Positions 1 through 8,857 are shown, numbered from the stretch's first letter. The stretch: DNA of 48,670 nt from an uncultured Oscillospiraceae bacterium (GCA_900547095.1 URFG01000009.1:1-48670), one strand, 5' to 3'. The notes: a model not told the origin generated them from the sequence alone. Numbers and translations: made by a program.

Positions 1-139
1 CGTATTGTGAGCGGAGGGCAACAATGCCGATGAATGCGCCGTTTCTTCAAAAAAGTATTGTACCCTGATTGTATTGTCTACAGTACTTGACAAATATGTT
101 AAAATAATATGTGATTAATTTTCACTTCGGAGGTAATTT
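1..139. other. Left-edge non-coding stretch
   Basis: I see no convincing gene here. Short open frames run in from the left edge and stop at 33 and 68, so the tail of an upstream gene cannot be excluded, but neither frame carries a recognisable motif. The right part holds the promoter and ribosome binding site of the next gene. Confidence 0.4.
87..115 (+). promoter_or_regulatory. Possible promoter of the pseudokinase gene
   Basis: A perfect -35 box TTGACA lies at 87-92. At a 17-base spacing the -10 is TGTGAT (110-115), a poor match; the AT-rich run beside it may supply the real -10. The ribosome binding site CGGAGG lies just before the ATG at 140. Confidence 0.4.
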
Positions 140-1831
140 ATGAACACCGATAGAATCTGCCCCGGCTGTATGCATGATAACGGCGGGGAAAAAATCTGCA
201 AATTATGCGGATATAACAGTGAAACGGAAAATAACGGTTTAAAGGCGCTTTTAGCAAAAAGCGTTTTAAAACAGCGCTATATTGTAGGTAAAAAGCTTTC
301 TGAAAACAGCGAGGGAATAACATATTTAGGTTTAGACGCTCTTGACGGGGCAACTGTAAATATAAAAGAATATTTCCCCGTAGGACTTACAGGAAGAAAT
401 ACCGATAGGAGTGTAACGGTTGCAAAAGGCAAGGAATTCGCGTTTAACGAATGCCTGATTGATTTTATAGAGCTTAATAAGAAGCTTATCGGCTGTCAGC
501 TGCCGTCGGTTATGCCAGTTAAAGATGTTTTTGAAGAAAATAACACCGCTTATAGCGTAACAAACGCCTTTGCGGGTATTTCTCTTAAATCTTTTCTTGA
601 CAGGAACGGCGGAAGCCTAAAATGGGAACAGGCAAGACCGCTCTTTTTGCCGCTTATCGATTCGGTTAAAGGCCTCCACGAAATGGGAATTCTCCACTGT
701 GCGATAAGCCCCGAAAGCATTTATGTGGGAAGAGACGGAAAATTAAGACTCACTAATATCTCTATTTTAAAATGCAGAGTTCCGGGTACAAATATTCCTC
801 AGACGCTTTTTTCAGGTTATGCCGCTCCCGAACAGTACGGCGTTGCCGGAATGAGAATAGGGGAGTACTCCGATGTTTATTCCCTTTCAGCCACATTGTT
901 CCGCGTACTTATCGGCACAGCCCCCGCTTCCGCTGACGAAAGGCTTAAAAACGATACCGTTTCGATCCCCGCAAAAGCGGCGGAAGAGCTTCCGCGACTT
1001 GTGTTGGTTTCGCTGGCAAACGGATTAAAGCTAAATCCCGAAAAAAGAACGGTATCTATAGATAAATTCAAAGACGAGTTGGTTTACGGTGAAACAGCTT
1101 CCGAAGAACCCGCGGAAAAGCCGGAAGAGGAGCACCGTGAAAAATCTTCAGGTAAAGCTGAAGAGGAAACTGCCGATAAGAAAAATTCCGCTGTGAAGTA
1201 CGGTCTTATAGCCGCAGGCTCCACGCTTTTGGCAGTGCTGATAGTTATAGGTGTAGTTTTAGGAATAAAGAAATTTTCTAAAAACAAAGATAATCTTAAT
1301 GAGAGCCAGCCGAGCCTAGTGACAGACTTTACACCGTCGGTAAGCTCAAGCACCGTTCCCGATACTCTGACCTATGCCGCTCCGAACTTTATCGGAGAAA
1401 CCTATATTGAGGCTTCTCAAAAGGAAAACACACATGTTAAGCTTGAAATAAAGAATAAGGTTTATTCCGATGAGTATGCAAAGGGTAAAATTTGCGAGCA
1501 GTCTGTAAAACCCGGCACAAAGGTTACTGAGGATACGGTCGTGTATCTCACTATCAGCTTAGGCCCGAAAGAGATTGCCGTTGCAAACGTTATAGGCAGT
1601 ACTAAAGAAAACGCAGTCATTGACCTATTAAGACAGGGATTTTTATATGAAAATATCGAAATTCTCGAAAAGTATGACGAAGAGGATAAGCCCGGAGTTG
1701 TTATCGATCAATCGGTTAAATCAGGTACAAAGGTAAGCCCCGAAACCGAGATAAGCATTACTGTAAACACCTATGAGGGCAATACTAAAAAGTCCGAAAG
1801 ACTTGATAATATCACGAATGTCGAATGGTGA
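140..1831 (+). CDS. Zinc-ribbon, PASTA-domain membrane pseudokinase
   Basis: This 563-residue protein starts with a zinc ribbon (CxxC at 7-10 and 20-23), followed by a Hanks-type kinase fold at about 45-315, a charged linker, one membrane segment (about 354-377) and two PASTA-like repeats (about 410-475 and 480-550). PASTA domains of PrkC-type kinases bind muropeptides outside the cell. The VAIK lysine (K76) and the APE motif (229-231) are kept. The HRD motif reads H186-C187-A188, the following Lys and Asn are Ser190 and Ser193, and DFG is replaced by Asn206-Ile207-Ser208. The catalytic base and the metal-binding Asp are therefore missing, so I infer a pseudokinase acting as a sensor or scaffold. 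It is monocistronic, ahead of the rimP promoter. No phosphatase gene is visible beside it. Confidence 0.85.
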   Translation: MNTDRICPGCMHDNGGEKICKLCGYNSETENNGLKALLAKSVLKQRYIVGKKLSENSEGITYLGLDALDGATVNIKEYFPVGLTGRNTDRSVTVAKGKEFAFNECLIDFIELNKKLIGCQLPSVMPVKDVFEENNTAYSVTNAFAGISLKSFLDRNGGSLKWEQARPLFLPLIDSVKGLHEMGILHCAISPESIYVGRDGKLRLTNISILKCRVPGTNIPQTLFSGYAAPEQYGVAGMRIGEYSDVYSLSATLFRVLIGTAPASADERLKNDTVSIPAKAAEELPRLVLVSLANGLKLNPEKRTVSIDKFKDELVYGETASEEPAEKPEEEHREKSSGKAEEETADKKNSAVKYGLIAAGSTLLAVLIVIGVVLGIKKFSKNKDNLNESQPSLVTDFTPSVSSSTVPDTLTYAAPNFIGETYIEASQKENTHVKLEIKNKVYSDEYAKGKICEQSVKPGTKVTEDTVVYLTISLGPKEIAVANVIGSTKENAVIDLLRQGFLYENIEILEKYDEEDKPGVVIDQSVKSGTKVSPETEISITVNTYEGNTKKSERLDNITNVEW

Positions 1832-1842
1832 GAAAAAAACAC

Positions 1843-1871
1843 TTGATTTTTAATCAAATAAGTGTTATAAT
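1843..1871 (+). promoter_or_regulatory. Sigma-A promoter of the rimP-nusA-infB operon
   Basis: The -35 is TTGATT (1843-1848), then exactly 17 bases, then a perfect -10 TATAAT (1866-1871). It lies right after the stop codon at 1831. No other clear promoter is seen before 9704, so it probably serves the whole operon. Confidence 0.85.
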
Positions 1872-1890
1872 AACTGAAAGAAACTAAGAA

Positions 1891-1918
1891 AGGTGAGTGG
1901 GGCAACCCGCTCACTTTT
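1891..1918 (+). promoter_or_regulatory. Leader hairpin with GCAA loop before rimP
   Basis: The arms GTGAGTGGG (1893-1901) and CCCGCTCAC (1906-1914) pair fully with one G-U wobble, closed by a GCAA tetraloop, and can extend to 1891/1916. A T-rich run follows. It starts about 13 bases after the expected transcription start. It may be an attenuator, which would fit NusA feedback on its own operon (inference), or an mRNA-stabilising 5' structure. Confidence 0.7.
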
Positions 1919-1946
1919 AATTTTGAAAACTTTCGGAGGTCTGCTG

Positions 1947-2399
1947 ATGGCTCAAATTGCCGAAAAAGTAGCTTCTCTTGTAAAGGAAGCTGTGGAAAAC
2001 GAGGGCGTGTCCCTTTGGGATGTCCGCTTTTTAAAAGAGGGCGCAGAGTATTATCTTAGAATTTTTATCGATAAGCCGGGTGGCGTTTCGATTGACGATT
2101 GCACAAAGGTTTCAAGAGCGATCGATCCTATAATCGATAAAGCCGATCCTATTGATAAATCTTATTATCTTGAGGTCTGCTCCGCAGGGCTCACCCGCGA
2201 GCTTACGCGTGACGAGCATTTTGATTTCTGCCTCGGAAAAGAGATCGAAATAAAGCTTTATAAAGCGCTGAACGGCTCAAAAACACGAAAAGGTGTTTTA
2301 TCAGAAACCGATAAAAATTATGTCACTTTAATGATTGACGGAAAGTCGGAAAAATTCGATAAAAAAGATATTTCAAAAGCTATATACGAATTTGCTTAA
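1947..2399 (+). CDS. rimP: Ribosome maturation factor RimP
   Basis: RimP helps assemble the 30S subunit in the cytoplasm. The 150-residue product matches the usual family length and has the expected layout: an N-terminal alpha/beta domain with the segment YYLEVCSAGLTREL (family motif EVSSPGLxRPL) and a C-terminal SH3-like domain. I start at the ATG at 1947 because GGAGG at 1935-1939 is ideally spaced. An earlier in-frame GTG at 1893 lies inside the leader hairpin and has no binding site. It is the first gene of the operon and is followed 23 bases later by nusA, as in most Firmicutes. Confidence 0.93.
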   Translation: MAQIAEKVASLVKEAVENEGVSLWDVRFLKEGAEYYLRIFIDKPGGVSIDDCTKVSRAIDPIIDKADPIDKSYYLEVCSAGLTRELTRDEHFDFCLGKEIEIKLYKALNGSKTRKGVLSETDKNYVTLMIDGKSEKFDKKDISKAIYEFA

Positions 2400-2422
2400 A
2401 ATAAACGGAGGTATTTTGGAAA

Positions 2423-3493
2423 ATGGCTAAAAAGAATTCTAAAAAAGAAGAGATGAATATATTTCAGGCTCTCGATTTTTTTGAGGAGCAGCGCGGAATT
2501 CCGAAGGAATTTATAGCTGAAAAAATTGCTGACGCGATAGCTGTCGCCGCAAGAAAGGATTACGGCGAGGACAACGTGACCTGCACTATAGACGTCGATA
2601 AGGAAATTTTTGAAGTAAAAGCGAGAAAAGAAGTGGTTGAAAATATTGAAAACCATTTCACGCAGATTTCTCTTGACGACGCGAAAAAAATCGATCCTAA
2701 CGCAGAGATCGGCAGTTTTGTGGATATCAAGCTTGATCCTGCAAAATTCGGAAGAATAATAGCGCAGAACTCCAAAAACAACTTCCGCCAGGGCGTAAGA
2801 GAAGCCGAAAAAGGTCAGATGCTTGAAGAATTCCAGCGTCATAACAGAGAACTTCTCACGGCAGTTGTCGAAAGAATCGATCCTAAAACAGGCAACGCCA
2901 TTCTCACTATCGGAACCAATGAGGCAACTCTGCCTAAGCTTGAGCAGGTTCCCGATGAGGAGTTAAGAGAGGGCGACCATATAAAGGTATATGTAGTCGA
3001 TGTCAAGGAAACCGAGAGAGGTCCGAGAATTATGCTTTCAAGAACTCATCCGGGCCTTGTTAAAAGACTTTTTGAAACAGAAGTTCCCGAGATTTTTGAC
3101 GGTACAGTTGAAATAAAAGCCATTTCCCGCCAGGCAGGATCAAGAACGAAAATGGCAGTTTTCTCTCCCGATCCGGAGGTTGACGCTATCGGCGCCTGCA
3201 TAGGTCCTAAGGGAGCCAGAGTTAATAAAATAGTAGAAGAGCTTTCGGGCGAGAAGATCGATATAGTAAAATACAGCGAAGATCCCGTCGCGTTTATAAC
3301 CGAGGCGCTTTCTCCCGCAAAGGTAGTTTCCGTTGAAATTTTAAGCACAGAGCCGAAAATGTGCAAGGTAAGCGTTCCGGAATCACAGCTTTCTCTTGCA
3401 ATAGGAAACAAGGGACAGAATGTCCGCCTTGCCGCTAAGCTTACCGGCTGGAAAATAGATATTCATCCGGAAAGCGGATTTTTCGGCGAATAA
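2423..3493 (+). CDS. nusA: Transcription termination/antitermination factor NusA
   Basis: NusA binds RNA polymerase and nascent RNA and modulates pausing, termination and antitermination. The 356-residue length is typical of Firmicutes NusA, which lacks the C-terminal acidic repeats of proteobacteria. The order is an N-terminal polymerase-binding domain (about 1-125), an S1 domain (about 135-200) and two KH domains carrying GACIGPKGARVNKI and LAIGNKGQNVRLAAKL. CGGAGG lies upstream with slightly long spacing. It sits between rimP and rnpM in the conserved operon. Autoregulation through the leader hairpin at 1891-1918 is possible but is only inferred. Confidence 0.95.
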   Translation: MAKKNSKKEEMNIFQALDFFEEQRGIPKEFIAEKIADAIAVAARKDYGEDNVTCTIDVDKEIFEVKARKEVVENIENHFTQISLDDAKKIDPNAEIGSFVDIKLDPAKFGRIIAQNSKNNFRQGVREAEKGQMLEEFQRHNRELLTAVVERIDPKTGNAILTIGTNEATLPKLEQVPDEELREGDHIKVYVVDVKETERGPRIMLSRTHPGLVKRLFETEVPEIFDGTVEIKAISRQAGSRTKMAVFSPDPEVDAIGACIGPKGARVNKIVEELSGEKIDIVKYSEDPVAFITEALSPAKVVSVEILSTEPKMCKVSVPESQLSLAIGNKGQNVRLAAKLTGWKIDIHPESGFFGE

Positions 3494-3516
3494 AATAATT
3501 TTAGGGGTAATAAAAA

Positions 3517-3792
3517 TTGTTTCAGAAAAAAGCACCGCAGCGAATGTGCGTAGTCTGCCGCAGTATGAAAGATAAAAATGAGCTTTTAAGAATTGTCCGC
3601 AATAAAGAAGGTAAAATATTTATTGATTCCACTCTTAAAGCCGCAGGCAGAGGAGCTTATATCTGCAAGGATAGCGAGTGCCTTAAAAAAGCGCAAAAAA
3701 CAAATGCTTTAAGCAAAGCACTTTCGGCTCAGATAGGCGAAGATATATATTTAAAATTAAATGAGGAGTTCGAAAAATTTGGAAACAAATAA
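3517..3792 (+). CDS. rnpM: YlxR family RNA-binding protein (RnpM)
   Basis: This small YlxR-family protein (91 residues) has the signature PQRMCVVCRSMKDKNELLRIVR near its start and GRGAYICKDSECLKKA in the middle. B. subtilis YlxR, now called RnpM, is reported to bind RNase P RNA and modulate it. The start is taken as TTG at 3517, preceded by AGGGG at about 3504-3508; this keeps the basic N-terminal stretch seen in the family. The only ATG alternative, at 3544, would begin inside the signature. Its stop overlaps the next gene, which implies translational coupling. Confidence 0.88.
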   Translation: MFQKKAPQRMCVVCRSMKDKNELLRIVRNKEGKIFIDSTLKAAGRGAYICKDSECLKKAQKTNALSKALSAQIGEDIYLKLNEEFEKFGNK

Positions 3793-4096
3793 AATTCTTG
3801 CTCTTTTGGGTTTCGCCGTGAAATCAGGGAATGTGTCGTTTGGAATGAATTCTTCGGTATCGTCGATAAAAAAGAAGAAATCGAATCTCATTCTCGCGGC
3901 TTGCAATATTTCCGATAAAAGCTATAAAGAACTTTGCTTTTTCGGTGAGAAATTCAGCGTTGACGTAATTAAATTAATTGAAACTGACAGTTTTACTTTA
4001 TCTCGCGCCGTAGGCAAAAAGTGCGGAATCGTTTCGGTGAATAACCGCTCTTTTGCCGATTCTATTATTGCTTTAGGAGGAAATGCCAATGACTAA
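3779..4096 (+). CDS. ylxQ: L7Ae/L30e-family RNA-binding protein YlxQ
   Basis: YlxQ proteins are L7Ae-like and bind kink-turn RNA. The start matches the family (NKILALLGFAVKSGNVSFG, compare LLGLAxRAGKLxxG), as does the later segment KSNLILAACNISDKSYKEL. I prefer the TTG at 3779, giving 105 residues, because GAGGAG at 3763-3768 is well spaced and the family starts about there; an ATG at 3761 would add six residues and overlaps that binding site. The gene overlaps rnpM at its start and infB at its end, so the three are coupled. Confidence 0.82.
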   Translation: METNKILALLGFAVKSGNVSFGMNSSVSSIKKKKSNLILAACNISDKSYKELCFFGEKFSVDVIKLIETDSFTLSRAVGKKCGIVSVNNRSFADSIIALGGNAND

Positions 4097-6584
4097 TAAA
4101 TATAAAATAAGCGATATCGCCAAGGATTTCGGAGTATCTTCAAAGGATATTATTTCCGTTGTAACTAAAATAACGGGAGAAGAGAAAAAATCCGCGTATT
4201 CTTTAAAGGAAGACGAAATCGGACTTCTTTTCGATATTATCACAAAAGATAACAGCGTTAAAAGCTTTGACGATTATTTTGCAACCGGTGCGGAGCACAG
4301 AGCCGAAGAGGCAAAAGCAAGGCAGACCGAAAAGGATAAGAAATTAGCTGAGCAAATGGCTATTCTTGAGCAGCTTAAAGCGGCTGCTGCCGCTGCCGAG
4401 GGCAAAAAGGCAGAGCCTGAAAAGGCTAAAGAGGATAAAAAGGTTTCCGTGCCTAAAGAAGCCAAAGCCGCAGAAAAGAAAAAGGCGGAAAACAAGCCGG
4501 CTTCGAAGCCTGTTAAGAAAGAGGTTAAAAAGGAAGAAGAGCCTTATACCGGTCCTTTGGTTGCTCCAAAGAAAAAAGAAAAGAAAAACGGCGAGGCGCC
4601 TAACCGCGGTCCCGCTCAGTTAAGACATGTCGATACAAGAACTTCAAATGTAAATATCGAAAAATATAATGAAAAATATGAAACTATCGCTCCTGCTAAC
4701 TCTATGCGCGATAATTTCACCCGTAAGCAGAAGATCAAGCAGAAATCTCAGGATTACCGTCGCCCGCAGGGTACAAAGCGCGAAACAGAGACGGATAAGC
4801 TTAGAAGAATGCAACTTGAAAGAATAAAGAAAACTCCTATAACGGTAACTATCGGCGATGAGATAACCGTTGGCGAGCTTGCCGCCGCGCTCAAAAAGAC
4901 CGCGGCAGAGGTTATAAAAACTCTGCTCAAACTCGGAATGATGGCAACTGTAAATCAGGTTATCGATTATGATACAGCCGAAATAGTCGTCACCGAAATG
5001 GGCGCTAAAATTGAGCACGCGGTTACTGTAACGATAGAAGAAAAGATTATGGATATCACCGAGGACACTGAAGAGGACCTCGTTCCGAGAAGCCCGGTCG
5101 TAGTCGTTATGGGCCATGTTGATCACGGTAAAACTTCTCTTCTTGACGCTATAAGAAACACCGCCGTCACCGATACGGAAGCCGGCGGAATTACACAGCA
5201 TATCGGCGCTTACAGAGTAAACTGCAACGGTCAGGATATCACATTCTTAGATACTCCCGGCCACGCCGCATTTACCGCAATGCGCCAAAGAGGAGCTATG
5301 GCTACGGATATCGCCGTTTTGGTCGTTGCCGCGGATGACGGTATTATGCCGCAGACTATTGAAGCTATCAATCACGCTAAAGCCGCAAAGGTACAGATAA
5401 TTGTAGCAATAAATAAAATGGATAAGCCCGACGCCAACCCGGAGAGAATTATGCAGCAGCTTACAGAGCATTCGCTCGTTCCCGAAGAGTGGGGCGGCGA
5501 TATTATCTGCGTTCCTGTTTCCGCAAAAACACATATGGGAATAGATAAGCTCCTTGAAAACATTCTTCTGGTTTCCGAAATGCTTGAACTTAAGGCTAAT
5601 CCTAACAGAAAAGCAAAGGGCGTAGTAATAGAGGCTCGCCTTGATAAAGGAAGAGGCCCTGTTGCAACATTGCTCGTGCAAAACGGTACTCTTAATTTCG
5701 GCGATATTATAGTAGCCGGAACCACCGTCGGAAGAGTTCGAATGATGATTGATGAAAACGGTAAAGAGGTAAAAACCGCCGGTCCGTCTGTACCTGTTGA
5801 GATCACAGGTCTTGCGGAAACACCATCCGCAGGCGACGGGTTTGACGCCGTTTCCGATGAGCGCCTGGCCCGCGAGCTTGTAGAGCAGCGCAAAGAAAAA
5901 ATCAAAAACGATATGTTTAACGCCAAAGAAAAGGTAACGCTTGACAATCTCTTCAATCAGTTGAGCGAGGGCGAGCTTAAAACTCTCAATGTTATCGTAA
6001 AGGCTGATGTTCAGGGAAGTGTCGAAGCAGTTAAGGACAGCCTTGAAAAGCTTTCTAATGATGAGGTCAAGGTAAGCGTTATCCACGGCGGAGTAGGCGC
6101 TGTCAATGAATCGGACGTTATGCTCGCTCAGACTTCTGGCGCTATTATCGTCGGCTTTAATGTCCGCCCCGACGCGGTTGCAAGAGAATCCGCCGAGCGT
6201 GACGGTGTGGATATCAGACTTTACAGAATTATTTACGATTGCATTGAAGAAATAGAAGCGGCTATGAAAGGTATGCTCGCTCCCAAATTCCGTGAAAATA
6301 TTCTCGGAACGGTTGAAGTCAGAAATACCTATAAGATCTCAAATGTCGGAACTATCGCCGGATGCTATGTTACGAGCGGTAAGGTCACAAGAGCCTGCCG
6401 GATCCGCGTTGTCCGTGACGGTATAGTTATCGCGGAGGACGAAATTTCTTCACTTCGCAGATTTAAAGACGATGTTAAGGAAGTTGCCCAGGGCTATGAA
6501 TGCGGTATCGGACTTGAAAAATTCTCCGATATCAAAGAGGGCGATGTCTTTGAAGCATTTGTTATGGAGGAGTACAGAGATTAA
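4089..6584 (+). CDS. infB: Translation initiation factor IF-2
   Basis: IF-2 is the GTPase that brings fMet-tRNA to the 30S subunit and promotes subunit joining. The protein (831 residues from this start) has an N-terminal IF2_N domain, a long Lys/Ala/Glu-rich linker, a second IF2_N domain, the G domain with VMGHVDHGKTSLL (G1), DTPGHAAF (G3) and NKMD (G4), then domains II, III and C2. The ATG at 4089 has AGGAGG (4075-4080) at ideal spacing; the ATG at 4083 is only two bases from it. It overlaps the end of ylxQ and shares one base with the rbfA start. Confidence 0.97.
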   Translation: MTNKYKISDIAKDFGVSSKDIISVVTKITGEEKKSAYSLKEDEIGLLFDIITKDNSVKSFDDYFATGAEHRAEEAKARQTEKDKKLAEQMAILEQLKAAAAAAEGKKAEPEKAKEDKKVSVPKEAKAAEKKKAENKPASKPVKKEVKKEEEPYTGPLVAPKKKEKKNGEAPNRGPAQLRHVDTRTSNVNIEKYNEKYETIAPANSMRDNFTRKQKIKQKSQDYRRPQGTKRETETDKLRRMQLERIKKTPITVTIGDEITVGELAAALKKTAAEVIKTLLKLGMMATVNQVIDYDTAEIVVTEMGAKIEHAVTVTIEEKIMDITEDTEEDLVPRSPVVVVMGHVDHGKTSLLDAIRNTAVTDTEAGGITQHIGAYRVNCNGQDITFLDTPGHAAFTAMRQRGAMATDIAVLVVAADDGIMPQTIEAINHAKAAKVQIIVAINKMDKPDANPERIMQQLTEHSLVPEEWGGDIICVPVSAKTHMGIDKLLENILLVSEMLELKANPNRKAKGVVIEARLDKGRGPVATLLVQNGTLNFGDIIVAGTTVGRVRMMIDENGKEVKTAGPSVPVEITGLAETPSAGDGFDAVSDERLARELVEQRKEKIKNDMFNAKEKVTLDNLFNQLSEGELKTLNVIVKADVQGSVEAVKDSLEKLSNDEVKVSVIHGGVGAVNESDVMLAQTSGAIIVGFNVRPDAVARESAERDGVDIRLYRIIYDCIEEIEAAMKGMLAPKFRENILGTVEVRNTYKISNVGTIAGCYVTSGKVTRACRIRVVRDGIVIAEDEISSLRRFKDDVKEVAQGYECGIGLEKFSDIKEGDVFEAFVMEEYRD

Positions 6585-6955
6585 TGGCTGGTCATAAAAT
6601 CGATCGCGTCACTTCAGATATCAGACTTGCTCTTTCTGAGCTTTTCAGAGAGATAAAGGATCCGAGAATAAGCAAGCTTTTAAGTATAGTTAAGCTGACA
6701 GTTTCAGGCGATATGTCTTATGCAACTGTTTATGTAAGCGCTATAGAGGGCAGTGAAAAAACCGCCGAATCCGTTAAAATTCTTAATAAAAGCGCAGGTT
6801 CTTTTATCCGCGGTGAGATCGGCAGAAGATTAAGGCTCAGGAAAATTCCAAAATTTAAATTTGTCGCTGATAATTCGATTGAAAACAGCGCGAGAATTTC
6901 CAAAGTGATTGACGAGGTTCTTAAAAATGAGAATCCGAGCAGAAAAGAGGATTGA
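6584..6955 (+). CDS. rbfA: 30S ribosome-binding factor RbfA
   Basis: RbfA helps mature the 16S rRNA 5' end during 30S assembly. The 123-residue product has the family pattern: RVTSDIRLALSELFREIKDPR at the N-terminus, a central segment covering YATVYVSAIEG, and a C-terminal RKIPKFKFVADNSIE. Its ATG overlaps the infB stop by one base, which strongly supports the start and implies coupling. It ends just before the nrnA start. Confidence 0.95.
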   Translation: MAGHKIDRVTSDIRLALSELFREIKDPRISKLLSIVKLTVSGDMSYATVYVSAIEGSEKTAESVKILNKSAGSFIRGEIGRRLRLRKIPKFKFVADNSIENSARISKVIDEVLKNENPSRKED

Positions 6956-6962
6956 GCCCGAA

Positions 6963-7961
6963 ATGAAAAAAACCGATGTTTCCTGTAAAGTGCTTAATTT
7001 AAGGCAGACAGCGAATTTTCTTAAAAAGCACGATAATTTCGTCATTTTAACTCATACTTCGCCCGACGGCGATACTTTAGGCGCCGCTTATGCTCTTTTT
7101 TACGGATTAAAGGAAATGGGTAAATGTGCGGAGGTTATCTGCCCCGATGTTATTCCCGCAAAATACGGTTACTTTATTAAAGAAACCGACCATATAAAAA
7201 GGGAGAATGCGGTGATAGTTGCCGTTGATGTAGCAGATAAAAGACTTTTGGGCTCTTTGGAAGAAGAATTCGGAGATATAGTCGATCTTAATATCGATCA
7301 TCATATATCAAATACGATGTATGCTAAAAACCTTTATCTTGACGCGGCGGCGTCGGCAACCTGCGAAATAATATTCGAGCTTTTTGAAAAGATGAAAATC
7401 AATATCGATACTGTTGCCGCAAAAGCGCTTTATACCGGTATTGCTACCGATACAGGCTGTTTTAAATACACTAATGTTACGGGCAAAACGCACCTTATCG
7501 CAGCAAGCCTTTATGATTTTGATATTAAGGCTGCCGAGATAAATAAAATAATGTTTGATACTAAATCAAGAAAGCTTTTAGAGCTTGAAAGAATGGTTTT
7601 GGATACTGCCGAATATCATTTCGATAATAAGTGCATAGTTTTAACTGTGACAGCAGAAATGCAGGAAAAAACAGGCTGCTCAGGCCCCGATCTTGAGGGT
7701 ATAGCAGTGATTTCAAGAAGTGTTGAGGGAGTAACGGCAGGCGTTACTATCAAACAGATAAATACTGATGAATATAAAATTTCACTTCGTACATACAGCC
7801 CGCTTGACGCCTCTAAAATATGCCGCAAAATAGGGGGAGGCGGTCATATAGCCGCCGCCGGAGCAAACCTCAAGGGCTCTCTCAATGAGGTTAAAGCTAA
7901 ACTATTGGCGGCTGTAAAAGAGGCTATGGAGGAAGCTTATGGCAGGACTTATCCTGATTGA
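6963..7961 (+). CDS. nrnA: DHH/DHHA1 phosphoesterase, NrnA-like
   Basis: NrnA-type enzymes degrade nanoRNA and/or convert pAp to AMP with Mn2+ in the cytoplasm. Visible motifs are THTSPDGDTLGAA (motif I), VAVDVADKRLLG (II), NIDHHISN (the DHH motif) and the C-terminal DHHA1 signature IGGGGHIAAAG. The ATG at 6963 follows AGAGG and gives 332 residues, close to the family norm; an earlier in-frame ATG at 6909 would lie deep inside rbfA. It sits between rbfA and truB, a common clostridial arrangement, and overlaps truB by 23 bases. The exact substrate preference cannot be read from sequence. Confidence 0.9.
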   Translation: MKKTDVSCKVLNLRQTANFLKKHDNFVILTHTSPDGDTLGAAYALFYGLKEMGKCAEVICPDVIPAKYGYFIKETDHIKRENAVIVAVDVADKRLLGSLEEEFGDIVDLNIDHHISNTMYAKNLYLDAAASATCEIIFELFEKMKINIDTVAAKALYTGIATDTGCFKYTNVTGKTHLIAASLYDFDIKAAEINKIMFDTKSRKLLELERMVLDTAEYHFDNKCIVLTVTAEMQEKTGCSGPDLEGIAVISRSVEGVTAGVTIKQINTDEYKISLRTYSPLDASKICRKIGGGGHIAAAGANLKGSLNEVKAKLLAAVKEAMEEAYGRTYPD

Positions 7962-8853
7962 TAAACCGCAAAATATCACATCGTTCGGCGCAGTGGCAAA
8001 GATCCGCAGGCTGACAGGAGAAAAAAGAGTGGGCCACACAGGAACACTCGATCCTTTAGCTACGGGTGTTCTTCCGATTTTGATCGGAAGAGCCACCGCG
8101 CTTTCGCCATATCTGCTTGAAAGTGATAAAATTTATAAAGCCGCGATAAAATTCGGTATCAAAACGGACACATACGATATAACAGGAAATATATTAGAAA
8201 CTATGTCAAAAGATGTGTTAGTAAGGCTTACAAAAGCCGATATTTATGCGGCTTTGGAGCATTTTACCGGTAAGCAGTTTCAGCGGCCTCCGATCTTCAG
8301 CGCTCTTAAAAGAAACGGCGTTCCTTTATATAAGCTTGCACGGCAGGGAAAGTCCGTTGAAATAGAAAAAAGAGAAATCGAAGTGTTTTATATAAAGCTT
8401 TTATCCTTAGATATTGAAACTTTCGAATGCGAAATAGAAGTGAAAGTATCTAAAGGAACTTATATAAGATCGCTTGTAAACGATATAGGAGAATATTTAG
8501 GCTGTAAGGCGGCGCTGAAAGAATTGCGCAGAATAAGCGTTTCGGGATTCAGCGATAAAGACTGTATTTTGCTTGACAGCTTAAACGAAGAAAATATCAA
8601 AGAGCATATTTTAAGCGCCGAAAAAGCAGTTTCATATATGCCCGAAGTTTTTGTTACCGAAAAGCAGGCTGTAAGGTTTTCAAACGGCGGCGCGCTCTCG
8701 CTTGACAGGCTTAAAAACAGCAATATAAAAGCGGGAGATTATTGCCGTGTTAAATATAAAAATATATTTTTAGGCGTCGGCTTTTCAGACGGCGAGCAGG
8801 GTGAACTTAAGGTTAAATGCGTTTTAGATACTTTTAAAAGGGAGGAAGATTAA
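7939..8853 (+). CDS. truB: tRNA pseudouridine-55 synthase TruB
   Basis: TruB makes pseudouridine at position 55 in the T-loop of tRNAs. The catalytic motif GTLDPLATGVLPILIG is present with its Asp, as are the start GLILIDKPQNITSFGAV and KGTYIRSLVNDIG. The length of 304 residues is normal. The start at 7939 overlaps the end of nrnA and has GAGGAAG just upstream. It is followed at once by ribF, the standard truB-ribF pair. Confidence 0.95.
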   Translation: MAGLILIDKPQNITSFGAVAKIRRLTGEKRVGHTGTLDPLATGVLPILIGRATALSPYLLESDKIYKAAIKFGIKTDTYDITGNILETMSKDVLVRLTKADIYAALEHFTGKQFQRPPIFSALKRNGVPLYKLARQGKSVEIEKREIEVFYIKLLSLDIETFECEIEVKVSKGTYIRSLVNDIGEYLGCKAALKELRRISVSGFSDKDCILLDSLNEENIKEHILSAEKAVSYMPEVFVTEKQAVRFSNGGALSLDRLKNSNIKAGDYCRVKYKNIFLGVGFSDGEQGELKVKCVLDTFKREED

Positions 8854-8857
8854 AACT

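Noticed and set aside
1..68. Tail of an upstream protein running in from the left edge
   Set aside because: Short frames end at 33 and 68, but too little is visible to identify or support a gene.
1893..1946. N-terminal extension of rimP from a GTG at 1893
   Set aside because: The GTG lies inside the leader hairpin with no ribosome binding site, while ATG 1947 has a perfect GGAGG and gives the family length.
5247..6086. 279-codon open frame antisense to infB
   Set aside because: It mirrors infB codon bias, has no recognisable motif or binding site, and lies wholly within a certain gene.
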